From Incurvaria masculella (lineage: Eukaryota; Arthropoda; Insecta; Lepidoptera; Incurvariidae), in contig OX335654.1 in the NCBI GenBank assembly GCA_946894095.1, positions 16,191,687-16,255,686 of the forward strand: a stretch of 64,000 nucleotides of DNA, in the 5' to 3' direction. Below the pieces are notes generated by a model that was not told the DNA's origin, searched no databases, and saw nothing but the letters and a program-made list of their open reading frames with translations. Shown piece after piece: positions 22,525-33,490 of the stretch (position 1 is the first letter of the stretch; the number at the start of each line of letters is the position of its first letter). Position numbers and translations under genes: made by a program.

Positions 22525-24193
22525 CCACTCCCGTGATTTCATTCTCACTGTATTGGAGCATCCTCGGGGGAGGAAGATGTTTCCTTTCAATTGCGAAAAC
22601 AATGATGCGATGTTTTCACAGTACGGGAAGTTAATTGTGTCAAAATTCGTGCCTCGCTCGCGAAGTTCAAACTATAGGCTGTTCGTTTGCTTTCACGCCA
22701 CGACCGTTAAACCAGATTAGCCCAAGCATTAGTCCGCTTGTAACGTCTCCTTGAACACACAGTTACGAAACACACCGGCGTTTTCGTAACGGTCAACTCG
22801 CCTATTACGCGCCAGTCGTTCCAAGGGCTCGCCTCGCGACGGGACATTTTGGGAGCAAGAATTTCGGAAAAAATAACAAGCTATTTTCGGATATCTCGCT
22901 CGCACTTGCGTTCGAGCGGTGATTCGCCGTTCTCACGTCTCCGGTGCGCAGTCGTTCCCTACGTGGAATATTCTTTCGAGGTTCCTCATATACCCCTCGC
23001 GGTGCTGCATTAATCAGAGAACTTATTATATTCGAATGGCTTTAATACCCGACAGCTTTAAATTTAAAGCTCGAGCGAGCCTGACGGTCCTTATGAGCGC
23101 GACATTATTTAAGGGGCACACATCCCACGCTTGAAATTTCGAAAGAATCACTTTGATGGTCGAGAGTATATTTTAGATTCTTATTTATATTTGTCGCGCA
23201 GACACATGTTACGTCTGACAAATCTGTCTATTAGGGAATCGCTCCTGTCGCATTCTGATTAGATGCCTGATGTGTGTTGAAATCGTAACTATAAAAAAAC
23301 ATGGTTTTAATGCGTATATAATAATGTGTATAAAATAATTTTATACCTTTTTAATTAGATTACGGGATCAGAATGGGTTGTCTAGGTTTAGTCTACTTTT
23401 GATTTCGATAATTTAGTTTTTTTCCAAATTACACTCCCAAAAAAAACGAAACAAATACATGAAATGAAACGAACTAACATAATTTTAAATCCACTGAGTC
23501 GATCTAGTCGATTTTAGTAGAAACATTAATAAATAAATATCTGTGTCTTCGTAATGTTATTCAATATAAATTGTTATAGAGAAATTCTTTCTTGATTGGG
23601 ATAAGTTGTATGTTTGTTCCGAAAGCAACCACAATCGGTAAAATCTGTGCTTAAATTCCCCCTTAATCGCGAAGAGAAAATGTCGCTGTGCATTTGTTGC
23701 GTCGACTTATGAAATCGGTGTTTTAATTACTATGCAGTAGCAATCGGTAGCGGCTATAAAGCTCGAATTTTCGTCGCTGAAGGGGACTAAGTTAATATAT
23801 TCCCCCCTAAGCTCTTTAAATATAATAAAGTGGGGGAATTCATAAGCAGGTGCTGACGAAACTTGGATCGCAGATACGGAACTAAATTAAAATCACGTAT
23901 TTTGAACGCATTTGATCTATCTATATATAAGAAATTATAGTATGCATCCAAATGTGAGAAAAAACTGAAATGAAAATTTTGGTGAAACTTACTTGAGATC
24001 AAATAAAGGCAAGGGGAGCGAGATAAGGATGCTGGCATGCGATGACTTACAGCATGGCGCTATATTATCTCTGCCCACATCTTCGGGGTATCGGCGTGAT
24101 GGTTTGCATGTATGTAAAAATCCGCTGCATCGTCACAGCAAAGATAAAGATGTCCTTTTGTTCTGTGTTCTTTACATTGCAATTAAGCAAAAT
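22525..24193. other. No gene recognised
   Basis: 22540-23130 is somewhat GC-richer, the rest is AT-rich. No coding domain or repeat was found. Confidence 0.35.
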
Positions 24194-24217
24194 TACCTTT
24201 AATTGCAATTAAAGGTA
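24194..24217. repeat. 24-bp perfect palindrome
   Basis: tacctttaattgcaattaaaggta is fully self-complementary with no spacer. It contains TAATTGCAATTA, which two homeodomain-type sites could read, but no function is shown. Confidence 0.85.
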
Positions 24218-24421
24218 CTTTGCGAGTTCTTCTTCGTTGAGCGAATCGGATTCGCGGATCGATCAGTTTGTAACTTAACTCATATTTGAGGTCAATTAAA
24301 TGAAGCAACTCATGATAAAATATGACAAATCCGAGTCCTTGGATGATGAATAAACAATAAATAAACAATTGATAAAATGAACTTTACGGCTAGTGGTTGG
24401 CTGTTGTTTCTTATGTCGGTT

Positions 24422-24745
24422 TCGAATCCCTGGGTCCGCAGTGTCGAATCCCTGGATCTGCAGTATCGAATCTCTGGGTCCGCGGTTACGAATCCCTGGG
24501 TCCGCGGTTTCGAATCCCTGGATCTGCATTATCGAATCTCTGGGTCCGCGGTTTCGAATCCCTAGGTCTGCGGTTTCAAATCCCTGGGTCTGCAGTATCG
24601 AATTTCTGGGTCCGCGGTTTCGAATCCCTAGGTCCGCGGTTTCAAATCCCTGGGTCTGCAGCATCTAATCTCTGGGACCGCGGATTCGAGTCCCTGGGTC
24701 CGCGGTTTCGAATCCCTGGGTCTGCAGTATCGAATCTCTGGATCG
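24422..24745. repeat. Minisatellite, 22-bp unit, about 15 copies
   Basis: The unit is tcgaatccctgggtccgcggt with variant ends (ctgcagta versus ccgcggtt). Starts fall exactly 22 bases apart (24422, 24444, 24466 and on). Variants alternate in a loose higher-order order. Because 22 is not a multiple of three and the unit lacks stops, long frames of 86-122 codons appear on both strands; they are artefacts. Confidence 0.97.
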
Positions 24746-24751
24746 TCTGAA

Positions 24752-24860
24752 TATGGAGGTCCTGGCATGGCAAATTTTATTCTTTCTGGAATATGATGCT
24801 TGGGCTAATTTCATGATAGTAGGTGTGGTATCAGCCATCCATATCCAATTCCATAAAAAA
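24752..24860 (+). mobile_element. SINE tail fragment next to the 22-bp array
   Basis: ggtcctggcatggca, gggctaattt.atgatag, gtggtatcagccatccatat and a final poly(A) are SINE tail words. It directly follows the minisatellite, so the array may have expanded in DNA next to or within an old SINE. Confidence 0.75.
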
Positions 24861-25387
24861 GAGTGAGAGAGGTAACTTGAAGTTAGGTAAACGTACTTTA
24901 CCAAATGCCAGGGATACAAAAGCATAAAACTTTTGAATACTCCGGTAATTCGATTTTCTGATTTCTTCCCTAAGTGATTCGACTATTTTTTCCCACGAAA
25001 CTGGTTATTCAGAAGTTAATCCGCAACTGAAGTTCTCGCGGAGAAATTTTATAATTAGACGAGATGCGCACGCCCCGAGTGGTAGGGAGAAGTAGTTTTC
25101 GCAGAATAGGTACGCCGGGACGGAGTCGCGGCGCTGAGTTCCTCGAATTTCCGTAATTTTATCTCGACGGGAACTAATTCATTCCGCAAGATTTTCATTT
25201 TAGTTACCTTCGGGGAAAACTGACTAGAAAAGATACAATATGAATAAAGGAACATGAGTAATTGGATTAGAGTAATGTTATTGTACATTACGTTTCAATC
25301 ATCGTTCCAGACGGGTTTAGATACAGATATTGACATAAAGATATTCATCATAATCATACATTTTGTATACGTAACGGCATATGCGTA
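24861..25387. other. No gene or repeat recognised
   Basis: Nothing recognised; 25060-25160 is slightly GC-richer. Confidence 0.3.
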
Positions 25388-25796
25388 TTTTTTTTATTTT
25401 TATGCGACCTGACATGGGTGGCTAATACCACACAACTACCGTTATGATATTAGCCCAATACACCTCATTCCCGAAGGAATTTGGTGCCATGCCAGGAACT
25501 TCCCTTTATGAGCACGGCTACATTAAACTGGATGGAAAACACGGACAATTTTTCATTGCCGCTTCGACCATCTTTTCATCCAATGCGATGGTACCAACCC
25601 GGGCGGGCATAAACCCTACCACCTAGTAGGGGAGGGGGACCTACAGTTTTACATGGATTCCGAATCATGGAGCAGCTCGCATTCGTAACGAAATGCACTT
25701 ATCGAACTCGGAAAGAGAAAGACAGTGGTGCATTTCGGTATTGAACCCAGGTCTCTGGTACGCTAGGCCAGTCCCCGCGCCACTATGCTACGAGCC
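25388..25796 (-). mobile_element. SINE, full length, tRNA-like head T1
   Basis: Reverse orientation, T-run at left. On the minus strand the head reads ggctcgtagc..agtggcgcggggact (box A-like) and gggttcaat (box B), then the body with ctttctctttccgagttcg and ccgaatccatgtaaaactg, and the tail variant ttccttcgggaatgag. It matches the copies at 31554 and 51953 closely. Box B is altered (gttcaatac), so transcription is doubtful. Confidence 0.9.
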
Positions 25797-25909
25797 TAAC
25801 ATTAAGTTAATTTTAAAATTTATAGACTCGGGGCTACTATACAGATTTCGAAATAATATACAAAAAGTTTTCAGCTTTGTAATACAAAGTATTAAGATCG
25901 GAGGTATTT

Positions 25910-26118
25910 GTTTTTTTATGGAACCTGACATGGATGGCTAATACCACACAAATACCGTTATATTAGCCAAATACAACACATCCCCGAAGAAATTAGGTGC
26001 CTTTCCGGGATCTTCCCTTTCTGAGGACGGCTACATTGGACTGGGTGAAAAACCTGGTCAGTTTTTCATTGCCGATTCAAGGACAGTATCGTCCAATGCT
26101 GTGGTACCATTCCGGGCA
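25910..26118 (-). mobile_element. SINE 3' half, reverse
   Basis: The same tail and body end as its neighbour at 25388, in the same orientation but more diverged, stopping at the ccgggcatt word near the cccgcccgg site of complete copies. Confidence 0.8.
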
Positions 26119-26707
26119 TTATTTAATGAATTTTTTTATTCATCATCCATATGCAGTACAGCCAGATTAGTCATATTGTATCATTTGCCAAAACTCATCA
26201 GTAATTAGCCAGTCTGACTAACTCTGAATAAACCAGTCCCTAGTGTAACTACGTCTCGAGTAAGCACATTATTGTTAAATAATGGATCTAGAAATACTTT
26301 ATCTAAGGAATTTATCCTTCAAAATGAGAGCACCAACGATCCTCAATATTTCCTCTCCGGAGAAGCATCTATATTCTACAGTAATGCCATCTCTTGATAA
26401 AATATATTGAATTTTCCAGCCGTTCGCCGCCCGCATCGCTGGCATAGCGCCGCCCGTCCGAGCGGCGGCGGCGTCGGCGCCGCGGCGCTCGCTAATTTCC
26501 CGCCCCACCCCCCAGGAAATAGTTGGATCGAGGACATGTTCCGGCGAGGGGCTAATTGTTGTGACTGTTCTCGGTTGAAGTTTGCCGGCGCGCGTTTGCC
26601 TTGCGGACCGCTCGTAAAGTTTTTACGCGCGGAAGGAGGCGACCGGGGTGTGGCAATCCGGCATTTTACTAGTCTACTGGTGGGATAAATTTTAAGATGG
26701 AAATAGT
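26119..26707. other. GC-rich island, no gene recognised
   Basis: 26410-26690 is CpG-rich with several open frames on both strands (93 and 139 codons). None contains a motif I recognise and no codon pattern supports one over the other. Confidence 0.3.
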
Positions 26708-27257
26708 TTAAGGTGGCCCAATCCGGCGGGACTAACTCATTCGCGGGCACGGTGCAAAACCGTGCTGTTGCGCTCTGGGTCCTTCTCTGTTTCAAGGAAA
26801 AAGACAGGCTACGTGATGAGGAAGATGCAACATGTCTACAAAAAAGACAATGTGCATAGTGTATGATTTGGTAAGATTTAAGAAAATTTTAATAACAAAA
26901 CGACTTATAGCTAAAAGTAAACCACGACCGCTGTAGTCAAAAATCTAACAAAAACCAAATAGATTATAAATTCTGATTAAATAAGCTATGTCTGATGACT
27001 AATCTTTTTAAGATGTTCTTGCTTTATCATTGCGTAATCCACCTCCAAAGTTATTGTATAAAACGCGCGAAAAATTCGAACTTTCGGACCTTATAACTTA
27101 GAAACCAAATACAATTATACAATGCCAACGGTCATCAGACATCTAATTCGATCAAATAAAGCTATTTTGAGTAAAATTTGGGATCTCTGACAAGAAATAT
27201 GGGCGTGATCTTCTTTCCCCGTTTGTATGGGGAATTGAGCGGGATGGCCCACCTTAA
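26708..27257 (+). mobile_element. 550-bp TTAA-bounded element (MITE-A), copy 1
   Basis: TTAA at 26708-26711 and 27254-27257 encloses inverted ends ggtggcccaatcc and gggatggcccacc. The whole element aligns with the reverse complement of 34402-34951, which is also 550 bases. Shared internal words include cgcgggcacggtg, caaaaccgtgctgttgcgct, gaccgctgtagtcaaaaat and tgggcgtgatcttctttcc. No coding frame. TTAA targeting suggests a piggyBac-like transposase in trans. Confidence 0.92.
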
Positions 27258-27370
27258 CTTTGGTTGCTTGACTTCGGTTTACACTGATCACATTTTTTTC
27301 CACGAACACATATTTTTATTACGAATTTTTGCGGTCTACAAACGGTCAAACTGCAAATAATTTTTTTTAT

Positions 27371-27676
27371 AGCTCTAGGTGTAGGACTTGCCATTCATGC
27401 AAGAAGTAATGGGTTCAAATCCTCGTCCCGGTCATGCACGACTTTCTTTCTCTTTCTGAGTTGGATAAGTGCATTTCGTTACGAATGCAAGCTGCTTCAC
27501 GGTTCGGAAGCCATGTAAAACTGTAGGTCCCCTTATCCTACGAGGTGGTAGGATTAAGCTCGCCCGGGTTGGTACCACCGCTACTATGGTCGAACAGGCA
27601 ACGAAAAATTGTCCGTGTTTTCCATCCAGTTCAGTGTAGCCGTGCTCATAAAAAAGAAGGTCCTGGCATGGCAAAA
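27371..27676 (+). mobile_element. SINE, tRNA-like head T2 with body, 3' truncated
   Basis: The head is ctaggtgtaggacttgcc with box B gggttcaaatc, followed by the body from ctttctctttctgagttgg through tccgtgttttccatccag to ggtcctggcatggcaaaa, where homology stops. The break inside the tail, together with the missing poly(A) tail, suggests later deletion. It is the clearest proof that head T2 connects to the common body. Confidence 0.88.
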
Positions 27677-29062
27677 ACCATCGAAATAATAGTGAGAGCA
27701 ATCTGCAGCCCATATACATGACAGGATTCACCAAAATAAACCAAATTGAATCACAAAGTGATGTCGCGCCGTGGCTCGAAGGCAAGCGGGCGGGACCCGA
27801 GAGCGCGAAGCCATGCGAAGCGATGGGGCCATGGAGTAGGAAAAGGGTTCTGCGATACGATTTTTTCAATTTTTTTGTGATACAACTTTTTTAACGGACC
27901 CGCCGATGTATTTGCAGTAAGAACGGCATACCCTTGTTTATGATATGGTGTTTCCAATGAGGAACCGTAAGATTGTAGGAAAGGGAGCCGCTTTTCCCAC
28001 ACTTTTTTTTATGTTACTGGAAATGGATGTTGCGCGGATCTCTGAGCACACATTGCCGAGTTCGCGCGACCGTAGTACGGTTCCGTTTTGTCTGTGTTTT
28101 GGAACGCACACTTCCCGGCGGAGTCAACCGGAACAGCATCGCATTTGACAAGTAATTAGATCGTTATATTGATGATTTTTACCGTTCAAGAAGTGATTGT
28201 TCTCCTCTGTTAGCATTGAAAAGGTTTATTTTTTCTGCAAAACGCATCACCGATCTCACATTCATAAACGGAGGTGAAATATTTGGGTAAATGCGTAACC
28301 ATTGGCGTATTATTCTCGTATGGCACTGTACAGCTCTTCACTTGCTCCCTTCGTGGCGCGGACGGAGAGTCGCGCGGAATTGGGCGCCGCAAGAAGTCCC
28401 GGCGAGAACGAAATAATTAACTGCGAATAAAGTTACACGAAATTCGGGACCGCTTAACTACCGCAACGCGGCGGGCGCTGGGGGAGGGCTGCGGGCGCGC
28501 GGGACGGCGGCGGGGAATAAATTTCGATCACGACTGCGACAGATTTACGGGCGCAACAATTTGCTCCGGCGCTGACGCGTCGCCTTTACTCCGCGCTCCA
28601 CGAAACAGTGGAATGTCCGCGTTTTGGTCGTGGTTATTGTCCGCTATAGGGAGGGGGACCATGGCAGAAGACGACCAGGCAGATGCTGATATCGGTCGCT
28701 GGCTAAGGCCTCTATACCCCTGCGAACGACGGACGTCAAAGTGCGCACGCTGAAAATAATATGTTCTGTATAAAAAAGTAAAAAGATTGCTCCATCCTCC
28801 TCACTCCCGCTCCGCGCAGCCCGCCTTCAGCCACGAATGTCAGTCGTCGCCGATGATATTTGAAAAATATTGTGAAAACGTTTTTCTTCGTTCTGCTCAT
28901 GAAAAAGCCGTAGAAAACCAAAGAGAGCTGGAGGAATTGGAGCCGTTAAAACCTTCAACAATTAATACAGTCAACTATCATCAAGCCTGTGTAGTCTGCT
29001 GTAAACAGATTTTTAGTAAGCTACGCCGTGCGCAACACACCCTATTCGCTCAACCGAGTTGT
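27677..29062. other. No gene recognised; GC island at 28.3-28.7 kb
   Basis: 28330-28640 is CpG-rich with gcgggcgctgggggagggctg-like runs. An open frame of 92 codons at 28787-29065 has no recognised motif. A short fragment near 27780-27840 is also GC-richer. Confidence 0.3.
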
Positions 29063-29205
29063 TAAGGGCGTGATAATAACCGATTCCGTTCAGTACGATA
29101 AGGGCGTAAGTAAAACAACATATGATTTTATTTGCAACGATTTTCGATGATCAATAAATTTAATATGTACATTGATGGTCTTACTATAATTTACAGATAA
29201 AACTC
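29063..29205 (-). mobile_element. MITE R4 terminal part, copy 1
   Basis: aagggcgtgataataaccga, gttcagta.gataagggcg and taagtaaaacaaca match, in reverse, the right end of the copy at 40111-40642; the piece ends with cattgatggtc..ataatttacagataaaact. Only one terminus is present. Confidence 0.7.
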
Positions 29206-29708
29206 GGTGCTTTGTCTTCTCACATTAAACAAAATATTTATGATGGTTCATAAAAAAGCTGGAACACAGAGTTTCGGCATCAAATATTTACCATTATAGG
29301 TATCAAATAGAGCAAGAACAGCAATGCACCTTTCTTTTTTTTCAAATTACTAAATTGGTAGTATTTATTTTTGCATATAATAAAATATAGTCTCAGTTAC
29401 ACCGTTATGAAACTGAATGCAATCAGGTGTCTGGCAATCACCGTTCTGTCCGGCGCCATCCAAAGACATTTCAATCGCAAGTGATACTGACAGAGTCTAA
29501 ATATTGTACTTGGTCGCTTCCATCTATGACGTTCCACAACTGGTTAGACCTGGCTACAATCTCGCGCGGCAAGGTCAAATTGAGGCTTGAGCGTGGTACA
29601 AGTGACGGGTAAAATTCTATGTATTTTGAAACAAGAGAACCTGTCTCGATCCACTTTACACGCCGGTTAATGGAAAAATCATGACGGGCTAAACAACAAA
29701 AAAACTAT
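29206..29708. other. No gene or repeat recognised
   Basis: Nothing recognised. Confidence 0.35.
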
Positions 29709-30114
29709 GTTTTATGTTACTGGAAATAGATGGCTAATACCAAACTGACCGTCAGATGAACACACTAGCCTAACAAATTACATGGGAACTAGGTGCCATT
29801 CCAGGTCCTTCCTTATATTGCTCGGCTACATTGAAGTGGATGGAAAACACGGACAATTTTCATTGCCTATTCGACCATCGTTCTTTCAATACGATGGTAC
29901 CAACCCGGGTGGGATTACCCCTACCACCGAGTAGAAGAACCTACAGTTTTACATGGGTTTCGAATCATAGAACAGCTCGCATTTGTAACTAAATGCACTC
30001 ATCCAAATCAGAAAGAGAAAAATAGTGGTGCATGATCGGAACGAGGATTGGAGCCTGGGTTCCAATCCTCTCGCATGAAAGGCAAGTCCTCTAGACCCTA
30101 GACCACAAGCTGCA
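29709..30114 (-). mobile_element. SINE, near full length, head T2 with the 5S-type tail variant
   Basis: Reverse orientation. On the minus strand the head reads ctagaggacttgcctttc, then atgcgagaggattgg and a box B region disturbed by an insertion (ggaacccaggctcc). The body includes ctttctctttctgatttgg. The tail has cctagttcccatgtaattt, i.e. the variant found with 5S-headed copies. Head and tail types therefore assort independently. Confidence 0.85.
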
Positions 30115-30957
30115 CAAACGTCGTAAAATTATCCAACCCACCGATAAATGATCACCAAGTAACCAATAAATTGAGTAAGTTCATAATGGCAAACGGAATA
30201 TGTTTGTCTATGGACACAGAATCGAGGTCGATCGTGTGAGCAAGTTCGTATGGAGCAGTTGGAAACCGTTCGGACCAGCTGGCGGCACAGAAACAAGCCA
30301 GCCCCAAGGGACTAACTCCGTACGAAGTGGCTAATGTTAAATTAAAAGTGAAGCGTCTGGAGAAAAGGTAATATATCAGACGCGGTGTCAAATATCAATT
30401 TCCTATATTGGCGGAGGCGGGCTCGCTAATTATAGAGGGCGGGGGAGCGTTGACTCGCGCTCGATCAATTGCAGAAGCAGCGGGGGCCGCGAATTCGAGG
30501 CGTTTAGAAGCTCAATAAAGAATTTCGTTGATAAAAGCTTTACCTTAAATAACCGTTTATAAGAAATATTTTTGTCCGTAATAATCGACAAAGTGAATTG
30601 AAACTATAAAGAGCCGACAAAATATCTTACTGCGCCATTTAAATCAAACTGGAAACAGCAAAAAAAGTAGACTTGAAACCGATAAATGCAGCATTTATTT
30701 TTTTTATTTCGAAGCATGCCAACAGTTTACACACAAAGACAATTACAAATAAAATTTAACTAAATATAAATTCCTGGTGTGAAAAACCTTTGCGAGAGAC
30801 GCACAACATTCACAGCAGGTTAGTAACAATTAACTTATCGGACTAGAATTAGGATACTTATTATAAAAAAAATCATAGGATTGAGACAGTAAATAAATAG
30901 ATTTTTTTTAACGTCTTACTTTTCTTTTGAACTCTGTATCTGAAGTTAAGCTTACAT
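30115..30957. other. No gene recognised
   Basis: 30230-30500 is GC-richer, the rest AT-rich. No domain or repeat found. Confidence 0.35.
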
Positions 30958-31185
30958 ATCATCACGCCACTGACCGCAGGGGTAGGCAGTAATGATAGAG
31001 CGCTATATGGTTCAATCGCAGTGTACTTGTTTCGCTTCTGTACAGACATAAACCTCTACATGCATGCGTTCCGATTTCGGTTGCTAAGTATCTGACCTTT
31101 ACGAAGTACTTCGGTGCGATCCGGGCAGGCCGCGCAGACACGACAGTGCCGCTCACTTTAGGTCTGCAAATCGATTTCGTCACTC
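30958..31185 (-). pseudogene. LINE reverse-transcriptase C-terminal remnant
   Basis: On the minus strand a frame reads MTKSICRPKVSG then ..ARPAR, the counterpart of MTKNIYRADVSGN..PGRPRKT at 60095-60292. Both also share ctgacctttacgaagtac at base level. The usual terminal words of the family (YPxGK-like) appear only with a frame change near 30970, so the copy is decayed. It is the extreme 3' coding end of a LINE; RT catalytic motifs are absent. Confidence 0.65.
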
Positions 31186-31553
31186 ATTCGCAAATATCTG
31201 TCTCGATTCGCGTCACTCTACCTTCCTTCAGCTCTTTCTGAATTTAAGTGAGGAAACGAGAAGAAATGTCCAAACAAAAACCTGATAAAACACCATTCCC
31301 ACTGGGAATGGTGTTTTGTGTTTTGTGGTGTGTGGTGTGGTGGTTTGTGTGTGAATCGTTCACACAGCATGTAATTGCAGTCCTCGCCGTTTTAGTCAAC
31401 CAACAGACCACTAACGGGATTAAGCTGACAGAATGCAAGAGTAAGGCGCTGGCGCGGGGCGGGCTAGCGATAAGTGAGCGTAGATGATGGTATATTAGTC
31501 CAAAATAATGGCAACGTGTCGTCGCCTCCGTTACGTCTCGTCCTCTTCCTGGG
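31186..31553. other. Non-coding, contains a 31-bp palindrome
   Basis: Apart from the palindrome at 31287 and a GT-rich run (ttttgtggtgtgtggtgtgg) just after it, nothing is recognised. Confidence 0.35.
31287..31317. repeat. Perfect 15-bp hairpin with 1-base spacer
   Basis: aaaacaccattccca, one base, then its exact reverse complement. It is followed by a GT-rich run. Too short for a MITE on its own. Confidence 0.85.
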
Positions 31554-31963
31554 CGGCTCGTAGCCTAGTGGCGCGGGGACTGGCCTAGCGTACCACAGGT
31601 CTGGGTTCAATTCCTCGCCCCGAGATGCCCCATTTTCTTTCTCTTTCTGAGTTCGATAAGTGCATTTCGTGACGAACGCGAGCTGCTCCGTGGTTCCGAA
31701 TCCACGTAAAACTGTAGGCCCCCTTCCCCTACTAGGTGGTAGGGTTTAAGCCCGCCCGGATGGGTACCATCGCATTGGATGAAAGGATGGTCGAAGCGGC
31801 AATGAAAAATTGTCCGTGTTTTCTATCCAGTTGAATGAAGTCGTGCTCATAAAGGGAAGGTCCTGACATGGCACCTAATTCCTTCGGAAATGAGGTGTAT
31901 TAGGCTAATATCATAACGGTAGTTGTGTGGTATTAGCCATCCATGTCAGGTTGCATAAAAAAA
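31554..31963 (+). mobile_element. SINE, full length, tRNA-like head T1 (best copy)
   Basis: ggctcgtagcctagtggcgc supplies box A, gggttcaattcc at 31603 box B. The body follows with ctttctctttctgagttcg, ccgtggttccgaatccacg, aactgtaggc and a gtggtagggtttaagcccgc block; then tccgtgttttctatccag and the tail ttccttcggaaatgag, ending ggtattagccatcc and poly(A). At 410 bp it is the reference for the T1 subfamily. Both Pol III boxes look usable, so it may be transcribed. Confidence 0.93.
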
Positions 31964-32429
31964 CGAATGAGAGTAGAATTTTTTTATACGATACCAGCAG
32001 TGACTGCTGTAACATCCTGTACAGTTGCTAATGCGCGTTCGTTTAGTGATTACATTTGTTGGCAAAAGACAAGTTCCATTAGTCCAAGGAGGCGAAGTAA
32101 TAACTCTTTGCCTGGAGTTCTCATCTCATTACGAGCGCTGGCCTTTGTAATATCGAGATCTCCGCCGTTGGCCCACTGCGACTGAAAAAGTGCAATGTCT
32201 TTTCTGTTGCGCTGGCATCTCCTACAGCTCGACAACGCTAGCTGCAACATTTCCTATCCTTTCGTCAGTTTAGTTCATGTCAGCAAATATATCCAATATC
32301 AAAACGAGAAAAAACTATATACATATAACGATGAATATGTGATTGTACAATTATCTCTATTCATTTAAAAAAAAATTAGTGGAACTTGTTTAAAATTTCC
32401 AAATATTGCCTAGTACTGTTAATCCCCTT
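31964..32429. other. No gene or repeat recognised
   Basis: Nothing recognised. Confidence 0.35.
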
Positions 32430-32535
32430 AGTACTACTCGTCCGGATTGGTAAAACGCATTAACTGAAAGATGGTAAGAGGGGCAATGTCAAATTCCATG
32501 CATTTTAAATAAAGGGAAGGTCCTGCGTTGTTGCT
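32430..32535 (+). mobile_element. Strongly decayed SINE body fragment
   Basis: tccggattggtaa, aagatggtaagaggggcaatg and aaagggaaggtcctg follow in SINE order. Identity is low and neither end remains. Confidence 0.5.
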
Positions 32536-32877
32536 TTTGCATTTTTTTAGTTGCGTTCCGGATTCATGCGTAACTTATACCTATTCGGGTAACAATTAAT
32601 ATGGTAAGAGAACGGATTGACGCAATCGCGTCGTTCACACGAGTGGTTGGGTACTCAGATCAAAAAGAAATAATTTGTGCCATCTAGCACGCCTACTGTA
32701 AGACCAGCTGTGTAATTTTTTTTAAAACTATCATACCAACTTAATGGTACATTACACACAAAAACATAGTCGCAGACGTATTGGAGGCTTTGTGTGGAAG
32801 GGAACTGACTCGGCAAACACATTTCGGGAGCACATTCACACACTGTGGCGATGTTGGACTGTGTAGCATTGCATGGC
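32536..32877. other. No gene or repeat recognised
   Basis: Nothing recognised. Confidence 0.3.
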
Positions 32878-32945
32878 CGGCTTCCCATACGATTACATAC
32901 TTTTTATCCATACGGTGGAGTCGCAATAACGACCGCATGCCACTT
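32878..32945 (+). repeat. Interspersed repeat R9, copy 1
   Basis: ggcttcccata, ttgtccatacgg-like and gtcgcaataacgacc match 47510-47575 in order. It directly precedes a terminal-hairpin element. Class unknown. Confidence 0.55.
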
Positions 32946-32950
32946 CTTCT

Positions 32951-33121
32951 TTTTAGGGTTCCGTACCTAAAGCGTGAAAACGGAACCAACAAATGGGTCA
33001 AATTAAAAATCAATAAAAATTAAACCTGGCCCCCATACAAAAAGCGTGATTTTTTGGGTTCAATCTTGCACGGTGGTACGGAACCCTTCGTGTTCGAGTC
33101 CGACTCGCACTTGGCTGGTTT
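32951..33121 (+). mobile_element. Terminal-hairpin element (family L), internally deleted
   Basis: Starts ttttagggttccgtacc and ends with the palindrome region gttcgagtccgactcgcac and ttggctggtt. About 130 bases of the interior, including the ggac run, are missing compared with the copy at 45321. One change (gtgttcgagtc) breaks the hairpin. Confidence 0.8.
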
Positions 33122-33490
33122 ATCTCTCTTATGTGGTTGGGTGTTATCTCACGCGGTATTATTGCGTGTAAGCGTCTATCTATTAAAATAGATTGCCCCC
33201 CAAGTTGTCAGAGCCTGGGAGGGTCACTCGTAGTGTTGACATGTTATAGTAGCAATTATATTAGAAAGTTGTTATTGCCGCAGCGCGGACAAACGACTTT
33301 GAGACGAGGGTCTCCTTTCGAAATGTAGCGCCGCCTTTTATTGGTTTCCGAAAGGATTCATTATGGCTTTCGATGCTTTGTTAACTCACAAAGGAGGATT
33401 ACATGTTGTTTGCTTGACGGTTCGTGGGAAACTAATATAAATACATACACGATTTCTTAGGGAATATTTAGTATTCCTTTGTGTTTGTCA
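33122..33490. other. No gene or repeat recognised
   Basis: Nothing recognised. Confidence 0.35.

Noticed and set aside
24296..24925. Open frames of 86-122 codons on both strands
   Set aside because: They consist of the 22-bp minisatellite read in successive frames, giving a 22-residue periodic peptide on either strand.
31554..31625. Functional tRNA gene
   Set aside because: Box A and B are present but no complete cloverleaf or terminator follows; it is the head of a 410-bp SINE found in several copies.
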